64,000 nt of DNA. Source: Bradyrhizobium diazoefficiens (GTDB taxonomy: Bacteria > Pseudomonadota > Alphaproteobacteria > Rhizobiales > Xanthobacteraceae). Of the stretch, positions 36,571 through 46,035 are shown piece by piece. The DNA lies in NCBI RefSeq assembly GCF_016616885.1, contig NZ_CP067102.1, positions 186,001 through 250,000 on the forward strand, in the 5' to 3' direction. The position numbers and the translations under genes are program-made. The notes below the pieces were generated by a model. The model saw only the letters and a program-made list of their open reading frames with translations, was not told where the DNA came from and did not search any database. The first letter of the stretch is position 1. The number at the start of each line of letters is the position of its first letter.

Positions 36571-37542
36571 ATGGGGACGGTCCTAGATTCAGTTGGCAAG
36601 GTGATTGCCGCGTACCTCTCGAAGGAGGTGCCGGGCTACGAGCCCTTCACGCCGAGCGACCCCGAGCACCTGCGCGGCGTCATCCAGCCCGGCGACGTGA
36701 TGCTGGTCGAAGGCAACAACCGCATCTCCGGCATCATCAAATATCTGACGCAGTCGACCTGGTCGCATGCCGCGCTCTATGTCGGTCCCATCGAGGGCGC
36801 GACAGAGCCTAACGGCGAGCCGCATGTGCTGATCGAGGCGAATATCGGCGAGGGCGTCACATCCGCGCCGCTGTCGAAATATTTCCCCTACCACACCCGC
36901 CTCTGCCGTCCGGTCGGGCTGTCCCATGAAGACCGCACCACGGTCTGCCGCTATGCGATCAACCGGATCGGCTTCGGATACGACACCAAGAACATCATCG
37001 ATCTGATGCGCTTCCTGTTTCCGCTGCCGATACCGCAGCGATGGCGGCGGCGCATGATTGCGATCGGGTCGGGCGATCCGACCAAGATCATCTGCTCGGC
37101 GCTGATCGCGCAGGCCTTCGACGCCGTGCGCTATCCGATCCTGCCGAAAATCACCAAGGCCGGCAGCCGCGCCGCCCGCCGCGAGATCCTGCACATCCGC
37201 GATTCCTCGCTCTACATGCCCCGCGACTTCGATATCTCGCCCTATTTCGAAGTGGTCAAACCCACCATCGTGCACGGCTTCGACTACACAGCCTTGCACT
37301 GGGCCGACAAGCAAAAGCCGCTCGAGGAGGTAGCGGGCTCATTCGGTGTGTTTCCAGAAACGATCAGTGCGCCGCCGATCGTTCCTGAAGCGATTGACGA
37401 AGAGGCGCCGGGTGAGGTTTCGGCTGAGCAAGTGAGCGCGCAGTCCGCCGAGATGGGTGCTACCTTCTCCGAGCACTTTGTGATGCTGAAAGAGCTCGCG
37501 AGGTATCGCGCGCAAGGGCACGCGCGGGAGATGGCGGCGTAA
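36571..37542 (+). CDS. YiiX/YebB-like NlpC/P60-type cysteine hydrolase
   Basis: In this 323-aa protein GDVMLVEGNNRISGIIKYLTQ leads to STWSHAALYVG, with the catalytic His. Cys comes later, in KIICSALIAQAF. This His-before-Cys order is the permuted papain fold of YiiX-type proteins, which hydrolyse amide or ester bonds in lipids or peptides. The ATG at 36571 has GGGGAGAG close upstream; a further in-frame ATG at 36496 would add 25 polar residues. The C-terminal 80 residues are acidic and low in conservation. The substrate is unknown. Confidence 0.82.
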   Translation: MGTVLDSVGKVIAAYLSKEVPGYEPFTPSDPEHLRGVIQPGDVMLVEGNNRISGIIKYLTQSTWSHAALYVGPIEGATEPNGEPHVLIEANIGEGVTSAPLSKYFPYHTRLCRPVGLSHEDRTTVCRYAINRIGFGYDTKNIIDLMRFLFPLPIPQRWRRRMIAIGSGDPTKIICSALIAQAFDAVRYPILPKITKAGSRAARREILHIRDSSLYMPRDFDISPYFEVVKPTIVHGFDYTALHWADKQKPLEEVAGSFGVFPETISAPPIVPEAIDEEAPGEVSAEQVSAQSAEMGATFSEHFVMLKELARYRAQGHAREMAA

Positions 37543-37559
37543 TGCATCGCTCCCTCCAC

Positions 37560-37652
37560 CGTCAGTGCGAGGAGCGAAGCGACGAAGCAATCCAGACTGC
37601 CACCGCGGTGGGATTCTGGATTGCTTCGCTGCGCTCGCAACGACGGGAAGAG
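37560..37652. repeat. inverted repeat with GGATTGCTTCG ends
   Basis: CGAAGCAATCCAGA near the left end pairs with TCTGGATTGCTTCG near the right end, around an inner CCACCGCGGTGG. The same family occurs at 45893-45992. Confidence 0.85.
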
Positions 37653-37653
37653 C

Positions 37654-37929
37654 CTACCGCTCTGCCCGTCCAATCACCGCCATCAACTCAGCAATCTTCT
37701 CGCGTTGATCCGACTTGTCGCCGCTCGCAATGGCATGCTCGACGCAATGGGCGACGTGGTCCTTCAAGACCTCTTCCTCGACCCGACGCAGCGCGGCGCG
37801 CACCGCCGAGATCTGCGTGACGATGTCGATGCAGTAGCGGTCCTCCTCGACCATTTTCGACAGGCCGCGAACCTGGCCCTCGATCCGGCCGAGACGTTTT
37901 CCGACGGATGCCTTGATGTCCTTCCGCAT
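37654..37929 (-). CDS. csoR: CsoR/RcnR-family metal-sensing repressor
   Basis: This 91-aa all-helical protein of the DUF156 class has Cys in RYCIDIV, and His and Cys in HVAHCVEHA. Together these give the Cys-His-Cys copper site of CsoR rather than the His-rich site of RcnR. It faces copA across a 50-base gap that holds a CsoR-type palindrome. Copper binding would release the operator and allow expression of the P-type ATPase. Length is normal. Confidence 0.92.
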   Translation of the reverse strand: MRKDIKASVGKRLGRIEGQVRGLSKMVEEDRYCIDIVTQISAVRAALRRVEEEVLKDHVAHCVEHAIASGDKSDQREKIAELMAVIGRAER

Positions 37930-37937
37930 GAAGCCTA

Positions 37938-37956
37938 TATACCCCTACCGGGTATA
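37938..37956. promoter_or_regulatory. CsoR-type operator between csoR and copA
   Basis: TATACCC (37938-37944) and GGGTATA (37950-37956) pair perfectly around CTACC. The G/C tract flanked by TAT/ATA is the form of known CsoR boxes. It sits 9 bases from the csoR start and 23 bases from the copA start, so one site can control both. Confidence 0.8.
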
Positions 37957-37979
37957 GGTTACAAGGCCGGAGTGCTGGA

Positions 37980-40442
37980 ATGAACGACGCGAACCACAAG
38001 CATCATCACGACGGGGACACGAATTCCGGATGTGGCTGCTCCGCGAAGACCGCGCCGCCCGCTCCCAAGTCCGAGGCCTCGTCCTGCTGCGGCGGCCATG
38101 GCGATCATGCCGGTCACGCGCATCATCATGCTCATGACCTCGGCGCAGCCGCGACAAAGGTCCTCGATCCCGTCTGTGGCATGACGATTGATCCCGCGAC
38201 CTCGAAGCACCGCTTTGAGCATCACGGCGAGACCTTCCATTTCTGCTCGACCGGCTGCCGCACCAAATTCGCCGCCGATCCCACAAAATATCTCGCCAGG
38301 GACAAGGCGCCCGAGCCGGAGATGCCGGCGGGCACGATCTACACTTGCCCGATGCATCCGGAGATCCGCCAGGTCGGACCCGGCAGCTGCCCGATCTGCG
38401 GCATGGCGCTGGAGCCGGAGCTCGCGAGCCTCGAGACCGGGCCCAACCCGGAACTCGCCGACATGACGCGGCGGTTCTGGATCGGCGGCGCGCTGGCGCT
38501 GCCGCCTGTGGTGCTGGAGATGGGCGGCCATCTCGCAGGGTCCCACAACTGGGTCGACCCGACGCTGTCGAACTGGATCCAGCTCGTCTTCGCCACGCCC
38601 GTGGTGATCTGGGCCGGCTGGCCGTTCTTCGTCCGCGGCTGGCGGTCGCTGCTGACGCGGAACCTCAACATGTTCACGCTGATCGCGATGGGCACGGGAG
38701 TAGCCTATGTCTACAGCCTGATCGGCACCATCGCGCCGCAGATTTTCCCCGACACGTTCCGCGGCCATGAAGGCGCGGTCGCCGTCTATTTCGAAGCGGC
38801 TGCCGTCATCACCGTCTTGGTTTTGCTCGGCCAGGTGCTGGAGCTGCGCGCCCGCGATGCCACGTCGGGCGCGATCAAGGCACTGCTCCAGCTCGCGCCA
38901 AAGACCGCGCGCCGCGTCGAGCCTGATGGCAATGAGCATGAGGTCGAGATCGACTCGCTGCACGCCGGCGATTCCTTGCGCGTCCGCCCCGGCGAAAAAG
39001 TGCCGGTCGACGGCGTCATTCTCGAAGGCCGCTCCTCGCTCGATGAATCGCTTGTGACCGGCGAATCCATGCCTGTCACCAAGGAGGTTGACGCCAAGGT
39101 GATTGCCGGCACACTGAACCAGTCCGGCAGCTTCATCATGCGCGCCGACAAGGTCGGCCGCGAGACGCTGCTGTCGCAGATCGTGCAGATGGTCGCGGAC
39201 GCGCAGCGCTCGCGCGCGCCAATCCAGCGGCTGGCTGATCAGGTCGCGGGCTGGTTCGTGCCGACCGTCATCGCCGTCGCCATCGCAGCCTTCGCTGCGT
39301 GGGCCTGGTTCGGCCCGGAGCCGCGGCTGGCCTTCGGCCTTGTCGCCGCCGTCAGCGTGCTGATCATCGCCTGCCCCTGCGCGCTGGGCCTGGCGACGCC
39401 GATGTCGATCATGGTCGGCGTCGGCCGTGGCGCGCACGCCGGCGTCCTGATCAAGAACGCCGAGGCGCTGGAGCGGATGGAGAAGATCGACACGCTGGTG
39501 GTCGACAAGACCGGCACGCTGACCGAGGGCAAGCCAAAAGTGGTCGCGATCGTGGTGGCGTCCGGCTTTGCCGAGGATGACATCCTTCGGCTCGCGGCCA
39601 GCGTCGAACGCGCCAGCGAGCATCCGCTCGCCGACGCCATCATGCGCGCGGCGAAGGAGAAACAGCTGACGCTCGGCCAGGTCGAGCAATTCGATTCGCC
39701 GACAGGGAAGGGCGCGACCGGCAAGGTCGATGGCAAGACCATCGTTCTCGGCAACGCAAAGTATCTCGCATCGATCGGAATCGACACCAACGCGCTTGAC
39801 GCCGAGGCTGAGCGCCTGCGTGGCGACGGCGCGACCGTGATCAACATGGCGATCGACGGCAAGCTCGCCGGGCTGTTCGCCATCGCCGATCCGGTCAAGG
39901 CTTCGACGCCCGAGGCGCTGAAGGCGCTCGCCGCCGAAGGCATCAAGGTCATCATGCTGACCGGCGACAACCGCACCACGGCCGAAGCAGTCGCGCGCCG
40001 GCTCGGCATCGCCGACGTCGAAGCCGAGGTGCTGCCGGACCAGAAGAGCGCGGTGGTGACAAAGCTGCAAAAGGCCGGCCGCAGCGTCGCGATGGCCGGC
40101 GACGGCGTCAACGACGCGCCGGCGCTGGCGGCGGCCGAGGTCGGCATCGCCATGGGCACCGGGACGGATGTGGCGATGGAAAGCGCGGGCATCACCCTGC
40201 TCAAGGGCGATCTCACCGGCATCGTGCGTGCACGAAAACTGTCGCAGGCGACGATGAGCAACATCCGCCAAAACCTGTTCTTCGCCTTCATCTATAACGC
40301 CGCCGGCATTCCGATCGCCGCCGGCATCCTCTATCCGGCCTTCGGCCTGCTGCTGTCGCCGATCATCGCCGCGGCGGCGATGGCGCTGTCGTCGGTGAGC
40401 GTGGTCGGCAACGCGCTGCGGCTGCGGGCGGCTCGGCTGTGA
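37980..40442 (+). CDS. copA: copper-transporting P1B-type ATPase
   Basis: This 820-aa protein has a His/Cys-rich N-terminus ([24 protein letters not shown]). A YHS domain (DPVCGMTID ... FHFCSTGC) and a heavy-metal-binding domain (YTCPMHPEI ... [12 protein letters not shown]) follow instead of the usual CxxC ferredoxin-like domains. The P-type core shows the CPC metal site in [10 protein letters not shown], phosphorylation Asp in DKTGTLTEG, the P1B HP motif in ASEHPLADA, and the hinge [10 protein letters not shown]. It exports copper from the cytoplasm. The CsoR neighbour and operator support copper rather than another metal. Confidence 0.93.
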   Translation: MNDANHKHHHDGDTNSGCGCSAKTAPPAPKSEASSCCGGHGDHAGHAHHHAHDLGAAATKVLDPVCGMTIDPATSKHRFEHHGETFHFCSTGCRTKFAADPTKYLARDKAPEPEMPAGTIYTCPMHPEIRQVGPGSCPICGMALEPELASLETGPNPELADMTRRFWIGGALALPPVVLEMGGHLAGSHNWVDPTLSNWIQLVFATPVVIWAGWPFFVRGWRSLLTRNLNMFTLIAMGTGVAYVYSLIGTIAPQIFPDTFRGHEGAVAVYFEAAAVITVLVLLGQVLELRARDATSGAIKALLQLAPKTARRVEPDGNEHEVEIDSLHAGDSLRVRPGEKVPVDGVILEGRSSLDESLVTGESMPVTKEVDAKVIAGTLNQSGSFIMRADKVGRETLLSQIVQMVADAQRSRAPIQRLADQVAGWFVPTVIAVAIAAFAAWAWFGPEPRLAFGLVAAVSVLIIACPCALGLATPMSIMVGVGRGAHAGVLIKNAEALERMEKIDTLVVDKTGTLTEGKPKVVAIVVASGFAEDDILRLAASVERASEHPLADAIMRAAKEKQLTLGQVEQFDSPTGKGATGKVDGKTIVLGNAKYLASIGIDTNALDAEAERLRGDGATVINMAIDGKLAGLFAIADPVKASTPEALKALAAEGIKVIMLTGDNRTTAEAVARRLGIADVEAEVLPDQKSAVVTKLQKAGRSVAMAGDGVNDAPALAAAEVGIAMGTGTDVAMESAGITLLKGDLTGIVRARKLSQATMSNIRQNLFFAFIYNAAGIPIAAGILYPAFGLLLSPIIAAAAMALSSVSVVGNALRLRAARL

Positions 40443-40498
40443 TGGTGACGGAATCGGTGTAGAACAGGTCCATTCGGCGGTGTCGCGGAGAGGACCTG

Positions 40499-40945
40499 AT
40501 GCAGCGGATTACCATCACGATCGAGGACGATCTTTTGGCGGAGATCGATGCCGCGGCCGAAGCGCGCGGCTACCAGAACCGCAGCGAGATCATCCGCGAT
40601 CTCGCGCGGGCCGGCCTGCAACAGAGCACCGAGGACGGCGCGCAAACCGGCGCTTGCGTCGCCGGCCTCGTCTATGTCTACGACCACGCCGCGCGCGATC
40701 TTTCAAAGCGCCTGGTGCAGGAATTCCACGGCCATCACGACCTCGCGCTCGCGACCCTGCATGTCCATCTCGACGACAACAATTGTATGGAGATGACAGC
40801 GCTGCGCGGCGATGCCGCCGAGGTCAGGCAATTTGCAGATCACATCATCGCAGAGCGTGGCGTGCGCTATGGGCGTGTGGTGATGATCCCGACGGGGGAA
40901 GGGAAGCCGGCCAAGGTGCGGAAGCACGGGCATCGGCAGGAGTAG
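40499..40945 (+). CDS. nikR: nickel-responsive regulator
   Basis: This 148-aa protein has an N-terminal ribbon-helix-helix (MQRITITIEDDLLAEID, NRSEIIRDLARAGL) and a C-terminal ACT-like domain. The nickel ligands of NikR are present: His in EFHGHHD, His-x-His in LHVHLD and Cys in NNCMEM. It represses nickel uptake when nickel is plentiful. It lies 56 bases after copA and may be co-transcribed with it. No nickel transporter gene is in this window. The C-terminal RKHGHRQE tail is longer than in E. coli. Confidence 0.93.
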   Translation: MQRITITIEDDLLAEIDAAAEARGYQNRSEIIRDLARAGLQQSTEDGAQTGACVAGLVYVYDHAARDLSKRLVQEFHGHHDLALATLHVHLDDNNCMEMTALRGDAAEVRQFADHIIAERGVRYGRVVMIPTGEGKPAKVRKHGHRQE

Positions 40946-40969
40946 CTTTGCCACATAGACGGTGCAAAG

Positions 40970-41125
40970 CCCTCTCCCCTTGCGGGTCCCCTTGCGGGAG
41001 AGGGTGGATCGCCGCGCAGCGGCGAGACAGGTGAGGGGTCTGTCTCCGCGACTACTCCTCTTGGAGCTCGCGGATAGAACCCCTCATCCGGCGCTTCGCG
41101 CCACCTTCTCCCGCAAGGGGAGAAG
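40970..41125. repeat. palindromic dispersed repeat pair
   Basis: CCCTCTCCCCTTGCGGGTCCCCTTGCGGGAGAGGG is followed by GATCGCCGCGCAGCGGCGAGAC and, inverted, CTTCTCCCGCAAGGGGAGAAGG. It is the same family as 20950-21090 and again lies between convergent genes. Confidence 0.8.
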
Positions 41126-41137
41126 GGACAGCAGCAC

Positions 41138-42085
41138 CTACGCCGCCTTCGCAGCGCTCCCGCCCGGCGATCCCGCCCGCGCCAAACCGCCGTAGAGCTG
41201 CTCGTTCGGCATTTCCTCGCGCAAAATCTTGCGCACCGCGATCAGCCTGTCGAGATCGATGCCCGTCGCAAAACCTTTGCTCTCGCACAGGAACACGAGG
41301 TCCTCAAACACGACATTGCCGGTCGCGCCGGGCGCGAAGGGGCAGCCGCCGAGGCCACCGAGCGAGCCGTCGAGGATGCGGACGCCTTCGTCGAGCGCGG
41401 TGGCGGCGTTGGCGATGCCCATGCCGCGGGTGTCGTGGAGATGGATGCAGATCGGCTTTTGCCCAGCGAGCTTCACCGCGGCGCGCAACAGTTCACCGAC
41501 CTGCTTCGGCCCGGCGTAACCAACAGTGTCGGCGATCGCGACGAAATCGACGCCGGCCTCCAGGCATTTGTCGACGAGCCGCAGCACCTCCTTTGGATCG
41601 ACCGCGCCGGTGATCGAGCAGCCCAGCGCCATCGAGATCGCGGCGTTCACCAGCGGCTTGTGCGCGCTGGCATCGCGCATCTCGCAGAGGCGTTTCACAT
41701 TGGCAATCGCGGAGTCGCGCGAGCGATGTGCATTGGCCTGGCTGTGCTCCTCCGTGGCCGAAACCACCGAGGCGATCTCACCGACGCCGGATTCCAGCGC
41801 ATCGTTCACCCCGCGCTCGTTGAGCGCAAGCGCGATGCCATGGGCCCCACGCAGGCTCGCCACCGCTGCGATGACATCGCGGACATCGACGAATTGCGGA
41901 AAGGTCTTTGCCGGCAGGAACGAGCCGACCTCGAAATGCCTGACGCCGGCGGCATATTCCTCGCGCACCCAGTGCTGCTTGGCCTCGGTTGATGGAAACT
42001 TCTCCACGAGCTGCAGCCCGTCGCGCAAGCCGACCTCGCGCAGGCTGACGCGGTCAGCGGGGTAGATGGTCTCGATCCGGCTCAT
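41138..42085 (-). CDS. hydroxymethylglutaryl-CoA lyase-like protein
   Basis: This 315-aa TIM-barrel protein of the HMGL family has REVGLRDGLQ (metal-binding Asp), the HLHDTRGMG strand with two metal-binding His, and the signature GGCPFAPGATGN with the catalytic Cys loop. HMG-CoA lyase splits HMG-CoA to acetoacetate and acetyl-CoA in leucine catabolism. The overlap with a CaiB/BaiF CoA-transferase suggests a pair acting on a related acid, such as a citramalate-type substrate, after CoA activation. That substrate is inferred. Confidence 0.88.
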   Translation of the reverse strand: MSRIETIYPADRVSLREVGLRDGLQLVEKFPSTEAKQHWVREEYAAGVRHFEVGSFLPAKTFPQFVDVRDVIAAVASLRGAHGIALALNERGVNDALESGVGEIASVVSATEEHSQANAHRSRDSAIANVKRLCEMRDASAHKPLVNAAISMALGCSITGAVDPKEVLRLVDKCLEAGVDFVAIADTVGYAGPKQVGELLRAAVKLAGQKPICIHLHDTRGMGIANAATALDEGVRILDGSLGGLGGCPFAPGATGNVVFEDLVFLCESKGFATGIDLDRLIAVRKILREEMPNEQLYGGLARAGSPGGSAAKAA

Positions 42086-43257
42086 GCGCGCCTCCCAGCG
42101 GCTTTTGACGTGACGTCGTTGTTATCGATCTCGGCGCGGAGGGCCTGCGTATCGGCGCCGAGCGGCGCGACCTTCAGGCCTTCACCAAAGTGGCTGCCGT
42201 TCCATTCGAGCGGCAGCGTCGGCACATGAAACGGTTTGCCGTCGGCGGCGGTGTTGGTCACGAGCCCGCCCGGCCGCAGCACGTGCGGGTCGGTCAGGAG
42301 ATCCTCAGGCCGGTTGATCGGCGAAAAGCAGATGTTGAGCGCGTCGAGCTTTTGCGACAGGTCCACGACGTTCCGTTGCCGGATGATCTCGGCCACACGC
42401 GGCAGGATCCGCGGCCGCGCCAGGATGCGATCGGTCGTGGTGCGCAAACTCGGGTCGTCGAGAAACTCGGCCAGGCCGAACTCGCGGCAGAACGCCTGCC
42501 AGTGGCCTTCGGTCACCACGCCGATGAAGATGCGGCCGTCGCCGGCGGCATCGAAAATATCGTAGATCGGCCAGGCATGCTCGCGCTCCGGCATCGAGCG
42601 CGGCTTGTTGCCGGTCATCTCGTATTCGACCATGTGCTGCGCGACCAGGAACAGGCAGTTCTCGAACAGGCCGATACGAATGTCGGCGCCGTCGCGCTTG
42701 CCCCCGCGCTTCTGATAGAGCGCAGCGAGGATCGCGATCACGCCGAACATGCCGCCCATGATGTCGTTGGCGGAGGAGCCGACGCGCTGCGGCTTCTCCT
42801 TGGTGCCGGTCATGGTGGCCAGCCCCGACATCATCTGCACGACCTCGTCAAGTGCGGGACGATGCTCATAGGGGCCGGACAGAAAGCCCTTGTGGCCGGC
42901 GATAATCAGATGCGGATGAAGACGCCGCAATTCGTCGGCACCTAGCCCCTGCTTCTCGAGCTGGCCGTCGCGAAAGTTTTCGAGGAACACATCGGCCGTT
43001 TCCAGCAGCCGGTGCATGGTGTCGCGGTCCTCGACCTTCTCGAAGTCCAGCACGACACTGCGCTTGCCGCGGTTGAACAGCGGGAAAAACGCCGTGCCCA
43101 TACCGCCAAGGCTCCGCGTCTTGTCGCCGGCGGGCGGCTCGACCTTGATCACCTCGGCGCCGAGTTGCGCGAGGATCATGCCGCAGGTCGGGCCCATGAC
43201 CATGTGGGTCATCTCGACGACCCGCACGCCTTCGAGCGGCAATCCGGTCTCAGCCAT
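42082..43257 (-). CDS. CaiB/BaiF family CoA-transferase
   Basis: This 391-aa class III CoA-transferase has the N-terminal LEGVRVVEMTHMVMGPTCGMILAQLGAEVIKVE block and the FFPLFNRGKRSVVLD strand. The active-site Asp should be in the segment that reads RPALDEVVQMMSGLA. It moves CoA between carboxylic acids. It overlaps the lyase gene by 4 nt (ATGA), is transcribed first, and faces a divergent LysR gene across about 105 bases, the usual layout of a regulated catabolic operon. Confidence 0.9.
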   Translation of the reverse strand: MAETGLPLEGVRVVEMTHMVMGPTCGMILAQLGAEVIKVEPPAGDKTRSLGGMGTAFFPLFNRGKRSVVLDFEKVEDRDTMHRLLETADVFLENFRDGQLEKQGLGADELRRLHPHLIIAGHKGFLSGPYEHRPALDEVVQMMSGLATMTGTKEKPQRVGSSANDIMGGMFGVIAILAALYQKRGGKRDGADIRIGLFENCLFLVAQHMVEYEMTGNKPRSMPEREHAWPIYDIFDAAGDGRIFIGVVTEGHWQAFCREFGLAEFLDDPSLRTTTDRILARPRILPRVAEIIRQRNVVDLSQKLDALNICFSPINRPEDLLTDPHVLRPGGLVTNTAADGKPFHVPTLPLEWNGSHFGEGLKVAPLGADTQALRAEIDNNDVTSKAAGRRA

Positions 43258-43362
43258 CCGTCACTCCCTGTCCGTTCGGCTCGAAGACTAGGCCTTCACA
43301 AGCCTTCTTAAAAATATAATCTGTCGAAGATTGCCTTCGCGCTTATAGAACGCTTCACCGCC

Positions 43363-44295
43363 ATGGATTCACGCCAGCTCCGCTATTTCATCGCCGTCTA
43401 CGAGCAGCGGAACCTGTCGCGCGCGGCTGACCAGGTGAATGTCGCCCAATCCGCGCTCAGCCATCATATCTCGAATCTGGAGGCCGAATTCGCAACGCCG
43501 CTGTTCGAGCGCAAGTCGCGTGGCATGGACCCGACCGCGGCCGGCGAGCGGCTCTACGAGCACGCCCGCATCATCCTGCGCGCGATGGCGGAAGCCGAGA
43601 CCGAGGTGCGCGAAGGCGCCCGCGTCATTGCCGGCGAGATCTCGATCGGCATGGCCCATTCCGGCGTCAAGGCGATCGGCGTGGAGCTGATGCGCACGGT
43701 GCTGACCAAATATCCCAAGCTGAAGCTGTCACTGACCGAGAGCCTGTCCGGCGCGACGCTGATGCATTTGATGATCTCCAATGTCGATCTGGCGCTGGTC
43801 TACAATCCGCCGTCGGAGAAGGAGCTGATCACGGAAGCCGTGCTGGAAGAGGAGATGTTCCTGGTCGGCATTCCAAAGCTGGTCGGCAAGAGCAAAACCC
43901 CGATCCGCTTCGAGGAGCTGAGCCGGCTGCCGCTGATCCTGCTGCGTTACGGCCTTGGCCTGTCCTCGCGCGCGCTGCTGGACGATCCGGTCCTGCTCAA
44001 GCGGCTGGAAGGCAGCGCGATCCTGCACGCCAATTCGATTACGGGCATGACCGGTGCGCTGGTGGAGGGGCTCGGCTGCACCATCGCGACAAAGCTGTTC
44101 GCGCGGGAGGAGCTCGCCGCCGGTCGCCTGGTCGCGCGCGAAGTGATCGCCCCGAAGCTCACTCGCACGCTCTATCTCTGCCGCCTGCGCAATCGCCCGA
44201 TGACTTACGCGATGGAAGAGATGCGCCGGTTGATGCTGGCGCTGATCGCGGAACAGGTGCGCGCTGGGGCCTGGCAGGCGGAGCTGGTGGAGTGA
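43363..44295 (+). CDS. LysR-family transcriptional regulator
   Basis: This 310-aa protein has an N-terminal winged helix (MDSRQLRYFIAVYEQRNLSRAADQVNVAQSALSHHI, interrupted here only by normal variation) and a periplasmic-binding-like effector domain. It is close to the NAC/CynR-like group, with FERKSRGMDPTAAGE after the recognition helix. It is divergent from the CaiB/HMGL operon and upstream of an MFS transporter, so it probably senses the acid or CoA ester these handle. LysR binding sites (T-N11-A) should lie in 43258-43362, but I could not single one out. Confidence 0.92.
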   Translation: MDSRQLRYFIAVYEQRNLSRAADQVNVAQSALSHHISNLEAEFATPLFERKSRGMDPTAAGERLYEHARIILRAMAEAETEVREGARVIAGEISIGMAHSGVKAIGVELMRTVLTKYPKLKLSLTESLSGATLMHLMISNVDLALVYNPPSEKELITEAVLEEEMFLVGIPKLVGKSKTPIRFEELSRLPLILLRYGLGLSSRALLDDPVLLKRLEGSAILHANSITGMTGALVEGLGCTIATKLFAREELAAGRLVAREVIAPKLTRTLYLCRLRNRPMTYAMEEMRRLMLALIAEQVRAGAWQAELVE

Positions 44296-44466
44296 GCTCA
44301 CGCGCGGATAGCTTCGTTCGAAAATCTCGAACGCTCCGATCGATATGTTCGTCTGGATTTCTGGCTTCGACCGGCCAACATGGCGCGGTCCGGCAGAGCT
44401 TGCGACAAACAACCGAGATGAGCCGCCGGGAACCGCGCGCGATCGGCGCGCCACGGGGAGGCCATC

Positions 44467-45882
44467 ATGAGCGTTGTCGGCATCGACACGGGCTTTGAGC
44501 TCGGCGCTGCACCATCCGGACCGGACGAGATCTCGCGGCGGCTCGAGGCAATGCCGGCGACGGGCTATGTCTGGCGCCTCGTCGTCCTGCTCTCGCTCGG
44601 CGGCTGTTTCGAGATCTACGATCTGTTCCTGACCGGCTACATCGCGCCGGGTCTCAGCCGCAGCGGATTGCTCTCCACGACGACAACGGCCTTCTTCGGC
44701 TTCTCCGGCATCGGCGCCTTCGTCGCCGCGACCTTTGCCGGCCTGTTCGTCGGCACCTTCTTTCTCGGCTTCCTCGCAGACCGTTTTGGCCGCCGCGCGA
44801 TCTTCACCTATGCCCTGCTCGGCTACACGGCGGCGTCGGTGATCATGGCCTGCCAGACCTCTTCGGAAGGCCTGTTGCTCTGGCGCTTCCTCGCCGGGAT
44901 CGGCATCGGCGTCGAGGTCATCACCATCGATGCCTACATCACCGAGCTCGTGCCGAGCCGGATGCGTGGACGCGCCTTTGCGGTGAACCAGTCGATCATG
45001 TTCATCGCCGTGCCGATCGTCGCCTTCCTCGCTTGGTGGCTAGTGCCGCTCGCGCCTTACGGCGTCGAGGGCTGGCGCTGGGTGGTGCTGATCGGCGCCG
45101 CCGCCAGCATGATCATCTGGGTGCTCAGGCTGTTCCTGCCCGAAAGCCCGCTCTGGCTGGCACGTCATGGCCGCACCGAAGAGGCGTTCCGCATCCTTGC
45201 AACGCTGGAAGCCCGAGGCGGAGGTGCAGCGCCGGGCCCCTCAGCTTCGCTGGCGCGGCCAGCAGCGCAAACAGCCGCCCGCATCAACTTCGCCGATCTG
45301 TTCCGCCCGCCCTATCTCTCGCTGGTCGTCCTGTTCATGGTGTTCAATCTCTGCCAGGCCTTCGGCTTCTACGGCTTTGCCAATTGGGTACCGACGCTGC
45401 TGGTGGAGAAGGGCATCACCGTCACCAAGAGCCTGCAATATTCCTTCATCGTCGCCTTCGCCTATCCGATCGCGCCGCTGCTGGCCGCAAGCTTCGCCGA
45501 CAAATTCGAGCGCCGCTGGATCATCGCCGGCGCCTGCATCGCCATCATCGTGTTCGGCATGGCGTTCGCGCAATTGACCGAGCCTCCCCTGCTGATCGTC
45601 TGCGGCGTGCTGCTGACGGCCTGCAACACGACGATGTCCTACGCCTATCACGCCTACCAGACCGAGGTGTTCCCGACCCAGATCCGCGCGCAGGCGTCCG
45701 GCCTTGTTTATTCCATGAGCCGGCTGAGCGCGACGTTCTCCGGATTCATCGTCGCCTACATGCTGAGGGAGGCCGGCGTCACCGGCGTGTTCGGCCTGAT
45801 CACCGTGGCAATGCTGATCGTGGTGATCGCGATGGCGCTGTTCGGCCCGAACGTGCGCGGCAAGGCGCTGGATACGGTGTGA
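44467..45882 (+). CDS. MFS transporter (sugar/organic-acid porter type)
   Basis: This 471-aa protein has 12 predicted membrane helices, the loop 2-3 motif GFLADRFGRRAIF, and PESPLWLARHGR before the central loop, as in sugar-porter and aromatic-acid/metabolite-H+ symporters. The second half repeats the motif weakly (FADKFERRW). It lies 170 bases after the LysR gene on the same strand and is likely the uptake system for the substrate of the CoA-transferase operon. That link is inferred from position only. Confidence 0.88.
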   Translation: MSVVGIDTGFELGAAPSGPDEISRRLEAMPATGYVWRLVVLLSLGGCFEIYDLFLTGYIAPGLSRSGLLSTTTTAFFGFSGIGAFVAATFAGLFVGTFFLGFLADRFGRRAIFTYALLGYTAASVIMACQTSSEGLLLWRFLAGIGIGVEVITIDAYITELVPSRMRGRAFAVNQSIMFIAVPIVAFLAWWLVPLAPYGVEGWRWVVLIGAAASMIIWVLRLFLPESPLWLARHGRTEEAFRILATLEARGGGAAPGPSASLARPAAQTAARINFADLFRPPYLSLVVLFMVFNLCQAFGFYGFANWVPTLLVEKGITVTKSLQYSFIVAFAYPIAPLLAASFADKFERRWIIAGACIAIIVFGMAFAQLTEPPLLIVCGVLLTACNTTMSYAYHAYQTEVFPTQIRAQASGLVYSMSRLSATFSGFIVAYMLREAGVTGVFGLITVAMLIVVIAMALFGPNVRGKALDTV

Positions 45883-45892
45883 CCCAGGCCCC

Positions 45893-45992
45893 TCCTCGTC
45901 ATTGCGAGCGAAGCGAAGCAATCCAGAATCCCACCGCGGAGTCAGTCTGGATTGCTTCGTCGCAAGAGCTCCTCGCAATGACGGAGGAGAAA
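45893..45992. repeat. inverted repeat with GGATTGCTTCG ends
   Basis: TCATTGCGAGCGAAGCGAAGCAATCCAGA at the left pairs with TCTGGATTGCTTCG ... CTCGCAATGA at the right, around CCACCGCGG. It is the same family as 37560-37652. Confidence 0.85.
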
Positions 45993-46035
45993 GCCTCTCC
46001 CCCGCAACGGCGGGAAGAAGACGGAGCGTCTGCGC

